10,843 nt of DNA from Candidatus Micrarchaeota archaeon CG_4_10_14_0_2_um_filter_60_11 (GCA_002792915.1 PFPF01000032.1:1-10843), one strand, 5' to 3'; positions 1 through 6,384 are shown, counted from the stretch's first letter. A program made the numbers and translations. The notes: generated from the sequence alone by a model not told the origin.

Positions 1-9
1 TGAGTGCTG

Positions 10-20
10 AAAAATAATTA
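10..20 (-). terminator. possible T-rich transcript end after the lipoprotein gene
   Basis: Read on the minus strand this is TAATTATTTTT, about 45 bases after the stop of the lipoprotein gene. Archaeal termination often occurs at T-rich tracts without a hairpin. No clear stem lies beside it, so the call is weak. The remaining bases 1-63 hold no gene that I can support. Confidence 0.3.
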
Positions 21-63
21 GCAGGCGACGACGAAGAGCTCGAAAACGGTTAGCGCCAGCGCC

Positions 64-561
64 CTAGCTTATCGTGACTTCCTTCTCGCACGACGCGCCG
101 CCGCCGCTCGCGCTGACCGTGAAGTGCCCGGCGGCGGAGTAAGAGCAGGTCGCGAACCCGTTGTAGGTGCCGGACGCGCCCTGCGCGAGCGACAGCGACT
201 GCGCCGGCGCGCTGAGCCAGCACTTGAGCGTGGCTGAGACGCTGGAGTTGAACTTCACAATTATTTGCAGCTGCTTCGAGTCCGAGCCTGGCGCCGCGGA
301 AATGGTGCAATTCACCACGACTTGCGGGGTCGGGGAAGGCGCTGCAACCGAAGCGGACGGGTGCGCGCTCGCGTTGGCTGACGGGGACGGCGCAATCGAA
401 GCGCCGGGCGGCAGCGAAGCCTGCGGCGTGGGCGTGTTGAAGATGTCCCTGTTGGGCTGCGCGGTCGAGCCGGCGGGCGACCACTTGTCCAAGCCGTCCT
501 CGCGCTCGAGGCAGCCGAACAATAGCAGCGCAACGACGGCGAGCAACAGGAGTTTTTTCAC
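64..561 (-). CDS. small secreted lipoprotein with Pro/Ser/Ala-rich linker and C-terminal beta domain
   Basis: This encodes a 165-residue protein from a GTG start at 561. The N-terminus is a lipoprotein signal: Lys2-Lys3, a leucine/valine/alanine-rich core, then the lipobox LLFGC with Cys17 as the lipid anchor. Residues about 28-80 form a linker rich in Pro, Ser, Ala and Thr. Residues about 81-165 look like one compact beta-sandwich with four cysteines (85, 114, 139, 158), which could form two disulfides; Ig-like folds have this size and spacing, but I cannot name a family. GTG is chosen because it starts the signal peptide and a TATA box is centred 27 bases upstream, with no ribosome binding site. 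It lies downstream of the permease on the same strand, but its own promoter suggests separate expression. The role is unknown; it is probably a surface-displayed domain on a stalk. Confidence 0.85.
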   Translation of the reverse strand: MKKLLLLAVVALLLFGCLEREDGLDKWSPAGSTAQPNRDIFNTPTPQASLPPGASIAPSPSANASAHPSASVAAPSPTPQVVVNCTISAAPGSDSKQLQIIVKFNSSVSATLKCWLSAPAQSLSLAQGASGTYNGFATCSYSAAGHFTVSASGGGASCEKEVTIS

Positions 562-577
562 GAGTTTTGTTAAACGC

Positions 578-598
578 GCGCGATTTATAAAATTGCGC
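578..598 (-). promoter_or_regulatory. TATA box embedded in an imperfect palindrome, lipoprotein promoter
   Basis: The core TTTATAAAA (584-592 on the plus strand) is centred about 27 bases upstream of the GTG start at 561, the spacing expected for leaderless archaeal transcription. It sits in the dyad GCGCGATTT-ATA-AAATTGCGC, whose arms match at eight of nine positions. A dyad over a TATA box is a classical place for a repressor to block TBP/TFB. Symmetry could also arise by chance from the alternating GC flanks. Confidence 0.6.
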
Positions 599-654
599 GT
601 TGTAACGCCGTGCGCGGTTAAGGCGGGAGTGGCAGTGCGTTGCGCCTCATTTCA

Positions 655-1884
655 TCATGATTTTTTCCTGAAAAAATAGTAAACCGAACCGCAGAAAACC
701 GCGAAAACCCCGATGGCTAGCGACTGCGGCGAAAGGAACGCGACGAGGACGAGGCACGAAGCGAGGCCCGCAGCCGAAACCGCCTTCGAAGACGGCTTCG
801 CCTCAAGTTTGAGGGCCGAATAATTCGCCACCGCGTAATAGGCGAGCATGGCGAAGCTGCTGACCGACGCCACCAACGCCAAGTTTCCAAGCAGCGCGAG
901 AAGCGCCGACGCGACGCCGGCCGCGAGGACGGCGTTCCTCGGCACGCCGCTCTTGGAATCCACTGCGGAGAACGCCTTGGGCGCGTCGTTGTTGCGGGCC
1001 ATCGCGAACGCCACGCGGGACACTCCCATCACGGTGACCAGTAGCACGCTCGCGGTCGCCGCCAGCGCACCGAGGGAAATGATTAACGCGGCGTAAGGTA
1101 TTCCGGTGGAGCTTATCGACGAAGCAAGGAAGGCGCCGGACGTTGACGCCGAACCGCCGAGCCCGACCGCGGCTATGGCCACCAGAATGTAAAGCACGGT
1201 TGAGACCGCAAGCGCCAGCATGATTGCCCTAGGCACGTTACGCTTAGCGTTTTTCACTTCCTCGGAAACCACGGTTATCCTTGCGAACCCGCCGTACGCG
1301 AAGAAGATTATCGCCGCGCCCGAAAGCACGCCTTCGAGCGACGCGCTGCCGAAGCCCAAAAAATTGCCGGCCTTGAAGAAGAGAAAACCGGCGAGCACGA
1401 AGAACAGCAGGATTATGATTTTGGCCGCCACCAGGGTGTTGTTCAACAAGACGGAGCGCTTCGTGCCCGAATAGTTGATGGCGGCTGCCACGAGGCAGGC
1501 AAGGGCGGCAAATGGGACCGCGGGCAAACCCGGGAAGATGGTGGAAAGGTAAAGCGAAAAGCCGAGCGCGACGGTCGCGCCCGCGACCACGTTCGACGCG
1601 AGCCACAGGAATCCGGTGAGGAAAGCCCAGAACGGCGGAAGCAAAGCGCGCGCGAATTCGTAGGCGCCGCCTTCCCTCTGGGTCGCCTTGCTCAGGCGCA
1701 CGAAACTCAACGCGGTAAGCGTGGCGGCCGCGCCGGCTATGACGATTGACGCGACGACCGCGGGCCCCGCCAGCCCGGTCGCCACTCCGAGGACGACGAA
1801 TATTCCCGCGCCAACGATTGCGCCGACGCCTATGGCGGTCGCGTCGAGAAGCGTGATGGTTTTCTTCAGTTTCCCGTTTGCCAC
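655..1884 (-). CDS. APC-superfamily amino-acid permease
   Basis: This encodes a 409-residue integral membrane protein, a usual length for amino acid-polyamine-organocation (APC) transporters with about 12 helices. The first helix carries the family's unwound substrate-binding motif, GVGAIVGAGIF at 19-29. The helix 6 region and following loop read FFAYGGF (194-200) and then SEEVKNAKRNVPRAI (207-221), matching the conserved pattern before helix 7. RxxFAMARNND (290-300) is the typical helix 8-9 loop. It probably imports or exchanges amino acids by proton or sodium symport; the substrate cannot be told. Translation starts at GTG 1884, preceded by a TATA box at leaderless spacing and no ribosome binding site. 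It is divergent from the small membrane genes at 2035, and the shared gap holds a repeated TTAGCAA motif. Confidence 0.92.
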   Translation of the reverse strand: MANGKLKKTITLLDATAIGVGAIVGAGIFVVLGVATGLAGPAVVASIVIAGAAATLTALSFVRLSKATQREGGAYEFARALLPPFWAFLTGFLWLASNVVAGATVALGFSLYLSTIFPGLPAVPFAALACLVAAAINYSGTKRSVLLNNTLVAAKIIILLFFVLAGFLFFKAGNFLGFGSASLEGVLSGAAIIFFAYGGFARITVVSEEVKNAKRNVPRAIMLALAVSTVLYILVAIAAVGLGGSASTSGAFLASSISSTGIPYAALIISLGALAATASVLLVTVMGVSRVAFAMARNNDAPKAFSAVDSKSGVPRNAVLAAGVASALLALLGNLALVASVSSFAMLAYYAVANYSALKLEAKPSSKAVSAAGLASCLVLVAFLSPQSLAIGVFAVFCGSVYYFFRKKS

Positions 1885-1904
1885 GCGGATAAAATGCCGT
1901 TCGC

Positions 1905-1914
1905 ATATAATATT
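1905..1914 (-). promoter_or_regulatory. TATA box of the permease gene
   Basis: Minus-strand AATATTATAT is centred about 25 bases before the GTG start at 1884. There is no Shine-Dalgarno sequence between it and the start, so a leaderless mRNA is likely. It also supports GTG 1884 over any other start. Confidence 0.6.
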
Positions 1915-1957
1915 TTGCGTTTCGGGCGATTGGCGCGGGCGGCGCGGCGCTTGAAGC

Positions 1958-1998
1958 TTTGCTAAAGAACCTAGTTTTTTAGCAAACTATTTTAGCAA
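1958..1998. repeat. TTAGCAA motif cluster (inverted pair plus direct copy), possible operator
   Basis: TTTGCTAAA (1958-1966) and TTTAGCAAA (1978-1986) are perfect inverted repeats centred 20 bases apart, two helical turns. A third copy, TTAGCAA at 1992-1998, repeats directly 13 bases after the second and overlaps the TATA-like box of the plus-strand small genes. The cluster lies in the gap between the divergent permease and small membrane genes. Two more copies flank the other side of those genes (2491-2543). It could be an operator, a hairpin in a long transcript, or an element boundary. Confidence 0.5.
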
Positions 1999-2025
1999 GT
2001 GAGGCATCCTGTTAGGTTAGGGAGG
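1988..2025 (+). promoter_or_regulatory. TATA-like box and Shine-Dalgarno of the small membrane gene
   Basis: TATTTTA (1988-1994) would place transcription start near 2017. GGGAGG (2020-2025) is then close to the RNA 5' end and nine bases before ATG 2035. This ribosome binding site decides the start at 2035 over the in-frame GTG at 1999, which has none and would lie before the predicted transcript start. Confidence 0.55.
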
Positions 2026-2034
2026 CAGAGAAAG

Positions 2035-2259
2035 ATGAAATATGGACTAAAAAGGCACAAAGGTATGCGGGAGAAGGGCACGGACAAATGGCGCTCAACA
2101 TGCGCCAAGCTCGTAGCGCTCGAGTTTGTCCTGAGCGCGATTTTTCTTTCGCTTGGACACGTTTTGGAAAACTATTATTTCAAAGGCGTAGGCATCGGCT
2201 TGTTAATCTCTTGGGTCACGGGAGCATTAGCCTATTTTGTTGTGAGGAAGAAGACCTGA
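2035..2259 (+). CDS. small two-helix membrane protein, unrecognised
   Basis: This encodes a 74-residue protein with a strongly basic N-terminus (Lys/Arg-rich over residues 2-25), a first hydrophobic helix at about 26-43, a short link with YYFKG, a second helix at about 51-70, and a basic RKKT tail. By the positive-inside rule both ends face the cytoplasm. The start is ATG 2035 with GGGAGG nine bases upstream. I do not recognise a family. The region is visibly richer in A/T than the genes on either side, which could mean acquisition or simply relaxed small-gene composition. The next small membrane gene begins 24 bases after the stop, so the two probably share a transcript. Holin-like, toxin-like and membrane-complex subunit roles are all possible; none is shown. 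Confidence 0.65.
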   Translation: MKYGLKRHKGMREKGTDKWRSTCAKLVALEFVLSAIFLSLGHVLENYYFKGVGIGLLISWVTGALAYFVVRKKT

Positions 2260-2283
2260 ACGGGGGATAAAATAGAATACAGA

Positions 2284-2453
2284 ATGAAAAGGCGCATAAC
2301 AAACACGCCGCTATACGCGGCAATACTAACCGCTTTGATGGCGGTTATATTGCAATACACAAAAATTGGGCCATCATTTTTGCGGTTATAAGTGCTGTTT
2401 TGTTAGTTGCCGACAGATACATAGAAAATGAGCACTTGGAAGAAGAGGAGTGA
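2284..2453 (+). pseudogene. small two-helix membrane protein gene interrupted by a one-base frameshift
   Basis: From ATG 2284 the frame gives 27-28 residues with a basic start and one hydrophobic helix (LYAAILTALMAVIL), then runs to TAA at 2389-2391 after only 35 codons. One frame away, starting at the A-run 2361-2365, coding continues as WAIIFAVISAVLLV, a second helix, then DRYIENEHLEEEE and TGA at 2451-2453. One extra A in the five-A run would join both halves into a 56-residue protein with two helices and a strongly acidic tail. So the gene is either a recent pseudogene, a homopolymer error in the assembly, or recoded by frameshifting. The flanking bases do not form a good X-XXY-YYZ slippery site, so programmed -1 slippage is the least likely. 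Its helix plan resembles the gene just upstream. Confidence 0.65.
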
Positions 2454-2458
2454 TACGG

Positions 2459-2479
2459 CGCTAACGGGATTTTTTAGCG
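2459..2479 (+). terminator. weak stem-loop after the broken small gene
   Basis: CGCTAA (2459-2464) pairs with TTAGCG (2474-2479) around a loop containing a T-run, six bases after the stop of the small-gene pair. It could mark the transcript end. The stem is short, and the arms carry the same TTAGC core found in the nearby repeats, so it may belong to that set instead. Confidence 0.3.
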
Positions 2480-2490
2480 GGATTCGCTTT

Positions 2491-2543
2491 ATTAGCAAAG
2501 CCGGCGCTTGAGAAAAAAATATTAAGCAGTAGCGGTTGCTAAT
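2491..2543. repeat. inverted pair of the TTAGCAA motif upstream of the ligase promoter
   Basis: ATTAGCAA (2491-2498) and TTGCTAAT (2536-2543) are perfect inverted repeats. They carry the same seven-base core as the three copies at 1958-1998. The second copy ends five bases before the TATA-like box of the ligase gene, a position where a bound regulator would affect TFB/TBP recruitment. Confidence 0.5.
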
Positions 2544-2547
2544 TGCG

Positions 2548-2557
2548 TAAAAATTTT
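2548..2557 (+). promoter_or_regulatory. TATA box of the double ATP-grasp gene
   Basis: TAAAAATTTT is centred about 26 bases before ATG 2579, giving a predicted transcription start at or next to the start codon. There is no ribosome binding site before ATG 2579, which fits leaderless expression. Confidence 0.6.
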
Positions 2558-2578
2558 GGAAACCGTTGATTGCGTCTG

Positions 2579-4975
2579 ATGCAAGGCAAAACAGTTTTGT
2601 TCGTGAACTCGGGTTCACGCAAGAAGGAGTTCACGCTGAAGCGCGCGAAAGAGCTGGGATTACGGGTAGTGCTCCTCGCGCCGCGCATGACGTGGGAGAA
2701 GCGCTACGCCGACGACTTCGTGAAGGCGAACAACTTCGATCACGCGGAAGCTCTCGCGGCGGTGGGCGAATTCATCGCCGCCGGAAACAAAATCGACGGC
2801 GCGGTCACGTTCTGGGAGGACGACGTGCCGTTGATGGCCGCGCTTTGCGAGAAGTTCGGGTGGATAGGCCCGACGCGCGAGGTCGCGGAGCGCTGCAGGA
2901 ACAAGTACGCGATGCGCGAGGCGTTCAGGCGCGCCGCCGTGCCCTCGCCGAGGCACGCGCGCGTCAAGAGTCCCGAGGAGTTGGAGAAGGCGATGAAGTC
3001 CATCGGGTTCCCCGCGGTGGTGAAGCCCGCGTGGGGCGCGGACAGCGAGTTCGTGGTGCAGGTCAACGACGAGGAAGAGGCGCGCGAGGCTTTTTCCTAC
3101 ATCTCCAAGAACGCGGTCCCGAAGTTCAACCCGATTTTCGCGTACAACAACAACGAGTTCATCATCGAGGAGTACATGCCGGGCATCGAGGTGAGCGTCG
3201 AGAGCGTGACGCAGTACGGCGTGACCTCGGTAATCGGAATCGCGGAAAAGAAGCTGATGCGCGAGCCGTACTTCGTTGAGGAAGGCGACTCGGCGCCGAG
3301 CCGTTTCGAGGGCGAAACGCTGGACAAAATCAGGGAACTCGTGCTCAAGGCGCACGCGGCGCTCGGCGTGCGCGAATCCGTCACCCATTCCGAAATCAAG
3401 GTGACGCCGGACGGCCCGAAGATGGTCGAGGTCGCGGCGCGCATGGGCGGCGACTACATCTGGGACTGGGTGAACACGATTTGGGGCGTGGACCTCGTGC
3501 AGGAGGCGCTCTCGATCGCGCTGGGCGAGCAGGTCAACCGCACGCCGCAGCCGCCCAAGTGCTTCCTTTCCGCGAGGTACTTCAACTCCGAGAAGTCGGG
3601 CGTCGTGTGCGGGATACGCGGGTGGCAGGAAGCCAAGGGCAACGCGGGGCTTCACGACTTTTACTTGGACAAGGAGGTCGGCGACGTGGTGCTCGCGCCG
3701 CCCGAGGGCTTCGAAAGCGTGGGCTGGATAGCCTGCAAGGGGAACACGCTTTCCGAGGCGGAGAAGTCGCTGGACGAGCTCTTCAACTCCGTCGAAGTCA
3801 CGATAGCGAAGTACGACGTGGGCTCGAGCGTCGGGCAGACGCACCGCAAGAACAAGTTCAGCTACGCGAGCGTGACGCGCAACCGCCTGCTTTCGGGAGA
3901 GAAAATCAACCGCCTCAAGTATTTGCCCAACGAGGATTTGCACAAGCTGCACGTGGGGATATTGTGCAACAGGTACGAGACGAACGGGGACGACAACCCC
4001 GTCGAGAGCGACCTGACTTCCGTGGGCGAGAACATCCAGAAGGCGCTCGAGGAGAAGGGCTACAAGGCGACCTTCTTCGACATGAACGAGTATCCGCTGC
4101 CCGTCGAGAAGATGCAGAAGGCGCACGTTGACGTCGTCTTCAACGTGTGCGAGCGCGTGAACGATTCGAGCCTCCTCGAGCCGCATTCGGCCGCGCTCAT
4201 GGACATGCTGCAGATACCTTACACGGGCTCCACGCCGTTCACGCTCGCGCTGTGCATCGACAAGATTCGCGTGAAAAAACTGCTGAGCTTCCACGACATA
4301 CCAACGCCCAAGTGGGATTACGTTTACGAGATTGACGACGAGATACGCGACGACTTGCGCTACCCGCTCATCATCAAGCCAGGCAACTCGGACAACAGCA
4401 TAGGCATAACGAACGACTCCGTGGTGACGGACGAGGAGGGCCTGCGCAAGCAGCTGAACGAGATAGTCGTCAAGATGGGCCGCCCCGCGCTCATCGAGGA
4501 GTACGTGGAAGGCGACGAGTACGACGTGAGCATCATCGGCAATGATGACGATCTCCGCGTGCTGCCCCTGTCGCGCTCGATTTTCAACGAGATGCCCGCT
4601 GGCTACTGGCACATTTACCCGTACGACGCAAAGTGGAAAAAGGAGGACACGCCTTACGACAAGATTTTGAAGGAGCTGCCCGCGAAAATCCCGAACAAGC
4701 TCGCGTCGCTCATAACCGAAATCGCGGTGGACACTTACAACATCCTCGACTGCCACGATTACGGCCGCGTCGAAATCCGCGTTGACAAGGACGGCAACCC
4801 GTTCGTGCTCGAACTGAACCCGAACCCGTCCATAAACGCGGGCGACTGCGTGCCCGGCGCCGCCGAGCTCGTGGGAATGAATTACGCGGACTTTACGGAA
4901 GAGATACTCAAGCTCGCGGTCAAGCGGTACAAGGACAAGCCGCCCTACTACCACCTGCAGTCAAGCATACTCTAA
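2579..4975 (+). CDS. fusion of two ATP-grasp ligases; C-terminal half D-Ala-D-Ala ligase-like
   Basis: This encodes 798 residues in two ATP-grasp units. The first (about 1-420) has an N-terminal Rossmann-like lobe (VLFVNSGSRKKEFTLKRA), then GFPAVVKPAWGADS (143-156), FIIEEYMPGIEVSVESV (194-210) and KMVEVAARMGGDY (281-293), a layout like the BacD/PurT-type amino-acid ligases and carboxylases. The second (about 455-798) is D-Ala-D-Ala ligase-like: PLIIKPGNSDNSIGI (596-610), LIEEYVEGDEYDVS (638-651), GRVEIRVDKDG (729-739) and ELNPNPSIN (745-753), where the Glu and Asn are the expected magnesium ligands. Such enzymes activate a carboxylate as acyl-phosphate for attack by an amine, so a two-step peptide or amide synthesis is plausible; substrates are unknown. 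Ordinary Ddl proteins are about half this length. ATG 2579 is preferred to in-frame TTG 2570 because of TATA spacing. It follows a small membrane gene pair and converges on the gene at 4999. Confidence 0.88.
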   Translation: MQGKTVLFVNSGSRKKEFTLKRAKELGLRVVLLAPRMTWEKRYADDFVKANNFDHAEALAAVGEFIAAGNKIDGAVTFWEDDVPLMAALCEKFGWIGPTREVAERCRNKYAMREAFRRAAVPSPRHARVKSPEELEKAMKSIGFPAVVKPAWGADSEFVVQVNDEEEAREAFSYISKNAVPKFNPIFAYNNNEFIIEEYMPGIEVSVESVTQYGVTSVIGIAEKKLMREPYFVEEGDSAPSRFEGETLDKIRELVLKAHAALGVRESVTHSEIKVTPDGPKMVEVAARMGGDYIWDWVNTIWGVDLVQEALSIALGEQVNRTPQPPKCFLSARYFNSEKSGVVCGIRGWQEAKGNAGLHDFYLDKEVGDVVLAPPEGFESVGWIACKGNTLSEAEKSLDELFNSVEVTIAKYDVGSSVGQTHRKNKFSYASVTRNRLLSGEKINRLKYLPNEDLHKLHVGILCNRYETNGDDNPVESDLTSVGENIQKALEEKGYKATFFDMNEYPLPVEKMQKAHVDVVFNVCERVNDSSLLEPHSAALMDMLQIPYTGSTPFTLALCIDKIRVKKLLSFHDIPTPKWDYVYEIDDEIRDDLRYPLIIKPGNSDNSIGITNDSVVTDEEGLRKQLNEIVVKMGRPALIEEYVEGDEYDVSIIGNDDDLRVLPLSRSIFNEMPAGYWHIYPYDAKWKKEDTPYDKILKELPAKIPNKLASLITEIAVDTYNILDCHDYGRVEIRVDKDGNPFVLELNPNPSINAGDCVPGAAELVGMNYADFTEEILKLAVKRYKDKPPYYHLQSSIL

Positions 4976-4998
4976 ATAAAAAAGCGCGAAAAAATCAG
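4976..4998. terminator. A/T-rich gap between convergent genes
   Basis: This 23-base gap separates two convergent stops. It is A-rich on the plus strand and gives TTTTTTCGCGCTTTTTTATT on the minus strand, so the T-runs would favour ending transcripts that arrive from the 104-aa gene. No T-run is seen for the ligase transcript in the gap itself. Confidence 0.45.
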
Positions 4999-5313
4999 TT
5001 AACCGAACACGTTGCCGAAGCCGTGCACGGCATTATCCGCTTCTTTTTCAAGCTCTTCGAGGACCTTCTTCTTCTCCTCGGGCTTTGCTTCCTCGAACGA
5101 CGCTAGTGCCTTCAGCTTCTCGATTAGCTTGGACGCATCACCCTCCTTGCGGAAGTGCACGACTGCCTTTCCAACGGGCAAGCCCAGCGCCTGCGCGTCT
5201 TTGAAGTCGTAGCCGAGGCGCGCGAACGAGTCGTCGGCGAGCGAGTCGCCTTCCAGAACGAGCTTGAGCTTGGCCTTGTCCGCGGAAGCGAAGAGGAAAA
5301 CGTATTCAGCCAT
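4999..5313 (-). CDS. small lysine/glutamate-rich cytosolic protein, unrecognised
   Basis: This encodes 104 residues from ATG 5313, chosen because AAGGTG lies six bases upstream; the frame could extend to 5358 but those extra residues would cross the predicted promoter. The protein has no signal or membrane segment. Residues 1-57 look like a small alpha/beta unit: MAEYVFLFASADKAKLKLVL, a central GYDFKDAQALGLPVGKAVVHF, alternating beta and helix character. Residues 60-94 are highly charged and helix-forming (FEEAKPEEKKKVLEELEKEAD), possibly a coiled coil, ending in GFGNVFG. I do not recognise the family. It converges on the ligase and diverges from the lipoprotein at 5386, sharing an AT-rich promoter gap with it. 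A small binding or regulatory protein is as far as the sequence allows. Confidence 0.75.
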   Translation of the reverse strand: MAEYVFLFASADKAKLKLVLEGDSLADDSFARLGYDFKDAQALGLPVGKAVVHFRKEGDASKLIEKLKALASFEEAKPEEKKKVLEELEKEADNAVHGFGNVFG

Positions 5314-5340
5314 TTTCAACACCTTGATTGGTTTGGTGCC

Positions 5341-5353
5341 AATTATTAAAAAA
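5341..5353. promoter_or_regulatory. AT-rich tract probably serving two divergent promoters
   Basis: AATTATTAAAAAA is the only TATA-like stretch between the starts at 5313 (minus) and 5386 (plus). It would place start sites near 5320 and 5373. In each direction this leaves a very short leader that carries a ribosome binding site: AAGGTG (minus, 5320-5325) and GGGGTTG (plus, 5373-5379). Confidence 0.5.
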
Positions 5354-5385
5354 GCCACCGCGTTAAGGCTTTGGGGTTGAAACTC

Positions 5386-6375
5386 ATGAAAAAGTTGTTC
5401 TTGGTGCTGTTAGCTTCGGTTTTGATGTTCGGCTGCGTCTCGCAGGAAGCGCAAGTCGCGAACCCGGCGAGCGTGTTCTGCGAGGCGCGCGGCGGAACGC
5501 TTGATATTGCAACCGCTGTGGACGGCAGCCAGGCGGGCTATTGCACGCTCGCGATCGGCGAGCGTTGCGAGGAGTGGGCGTATTACCGCGGCGAGTGCCC
5601 TGTCGCTTCGCCCGTTCCGTCGCCCGAATGCAACGGCCACGGCCTCGGCGACTCGTGGAAGCAGGACTGCAATACTTGCTCGTGCACCGAGAACGGCGCG
5701 GTTTGCACGCTCATGGCGTGCGTTACCCCGTCGCCTTCGCCGCTGACGAAATGCGAGAAGGACTCGGATTGCGTGGTCGGCGGCTGCAGCAGCCAATTGT
5801 GCGTGTTGAAGGGCCAGCTCATTGCTTCTACTTGCGAGTGGGCGGATTATTACTCGTGCTTCCAGCGCGATTCCGTGCAAAGCACGTGCGGTTGCGCGAA
5901 CAACGCGTGCGTTTGGGACGCGAACACGCTCGGCTGCGTTGCCGCAATGCGGACGCCTTCACCCATCCCGTCGCCGGTGAGCCAGGCTTCCGACGACTTC
6001 GCGAAGTTCAAGGATTACGAGCAGCATTACCTGCGCCTGTACCTCAACTACAGCGGCTTCACCATGCGGCAGGAATTCTATCAGTATTACGAGCGCTGGA
6101 CGGGCGACTACAAGCCCCCGCTGATGCCTAACTCTTACGGCATACAGCTGCGCAAGAAGAACGACTACAACGACCCGTACGGGAAGTCGCGCACCGAAAA
6201 CGGCGTGAGCATGACCTGGTCGGAGGGCGGCTCGACGGTGGACACCCACTGGCTCGAGTTCAAGTGCGGCGAATACCAGTTCTGGGCGCAGACGCCCATG
6301 ATGAACTCCAGCGTGTTCGAAACCTTCGCCAACGCCACGACTTACGCGTGCGGCGACTACCTGGCAAACAAGTGA
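5386..6375 (+). CDS. modular cysteine-rich lipoprotein: DUF333, pacifastin-like module, ten-cysteine cluster
   Basis: This encodes 329 residues from ATG 5386, preceded by GGGGTTG. The lipoprotein signal ends in MFGC with Cys17 as anchor. Residues 26-71 match DUF333, often labelled putative hemolysin: NPASVFCEARGG, then GYC and CEEWAYYRGEC. Residues 82-112 have six cysteines in the pattern C-x12-CNTCSC-x6-CTLMAC, very like pacifastin-type protease-inhibitor modules (VWC-like is an alternative). Residues 123-184 hold ten cysteines, including DSDCVVGGCSSQLC and STCGCANNAC, resembling the eight-cysteine-cluster domain seen in archaeal and bacterial surface proteins. Pro/Ser linkers lie at 72-81, 113-120 and 189-199. 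Residues 202-329 are an aromatic-rich domain of unknown family with two cysteines. Excluding the anchor there are 22 cysteines, an even number that is even in each module, pointing to disulfides outside the cell. The 113-aa gene follows nine bases after its stop. Confidence 0.88.
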   Translation: MKKLFLVLLASVLMFGCVSQEAQVANPASVFCEARGGTLDIATAVDGSQAGYCTLAIGERCEEWAYYRGECPVASPVPSPECNGHGLGDSWKQDCNTCSCTENGAVCTLMACVTPSPSPLTKCEKDSDCVVGGCSSQLCVLKGQLIASTCEWADYYSCFQRDSVQSTCGCANNACVWDANTLGCVAAMRTPSPIPSPVSQASDDFAKFKDYEQHYLRLYLNYSGFTMRQEFYQYYERWTGDYKPPLMPNSYGIQLRKKNDYNDPYGKSRTENGVSMTWSEGGSTVDTHWLEFKCGEYQFWAQTPMMNSSVFETFANATTYACGDYLANK

Positions 6376-6384
6376 CCTGATGCA

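Noticed and set aside
1244..1906. Open frame of 220 codons overlapping the permease on the same strand
   Set aside because: The product is Arg-rich and unlike any transporter; the overlapping frame carries the APC motifs.
2355..2370. Programmed -1 ribosomal frameshift site in the small gene
   Set aside because: The A-run invites slippage, but the bases do not form a standard heptamer in the zero frame and no strong downstream stem is evident. An indel or sequencing error explains it more simply.
2570..2578. TTG 2570 as the ligase start
   Set aside because: It adds only three residues. ATG 2579 is at the correct distance from the TATA box, and no ribosome binding site favours TTG.
2403..2618. 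71-codon minus-strand frame across the small-gene/ligase junction
   Set aside because: It crosses the ligase promoter and start, has no supported promoter of its own, and is explained by the AT-rich composition.
2660..4954. Open frame of 764 codons on the minus strand opposite the ligase gene
   Set aside because: It is the antisense shadow of a GC-rich gene. Its product is low-complexity, rich in Arg, His and Val, and shows no domain, while the plus strand gives clear ATP-grasp motifs.
3944..4975. Genuine cell-wall D-Ala-D-Ala ligase
   Set aside because: The similarity is clear at family level, but the protein is twice the usual length, fused to another ligase, and lies in an archaeal context with no murein genes in view.
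5314..5358. Longer N-terminus of the 104-aa protein
   Set aside because: The extension would overlap the AAGGTG ribosome binding site and the AT-rich promoter tract, and the internal ATG at 5313 has ideal spacing.
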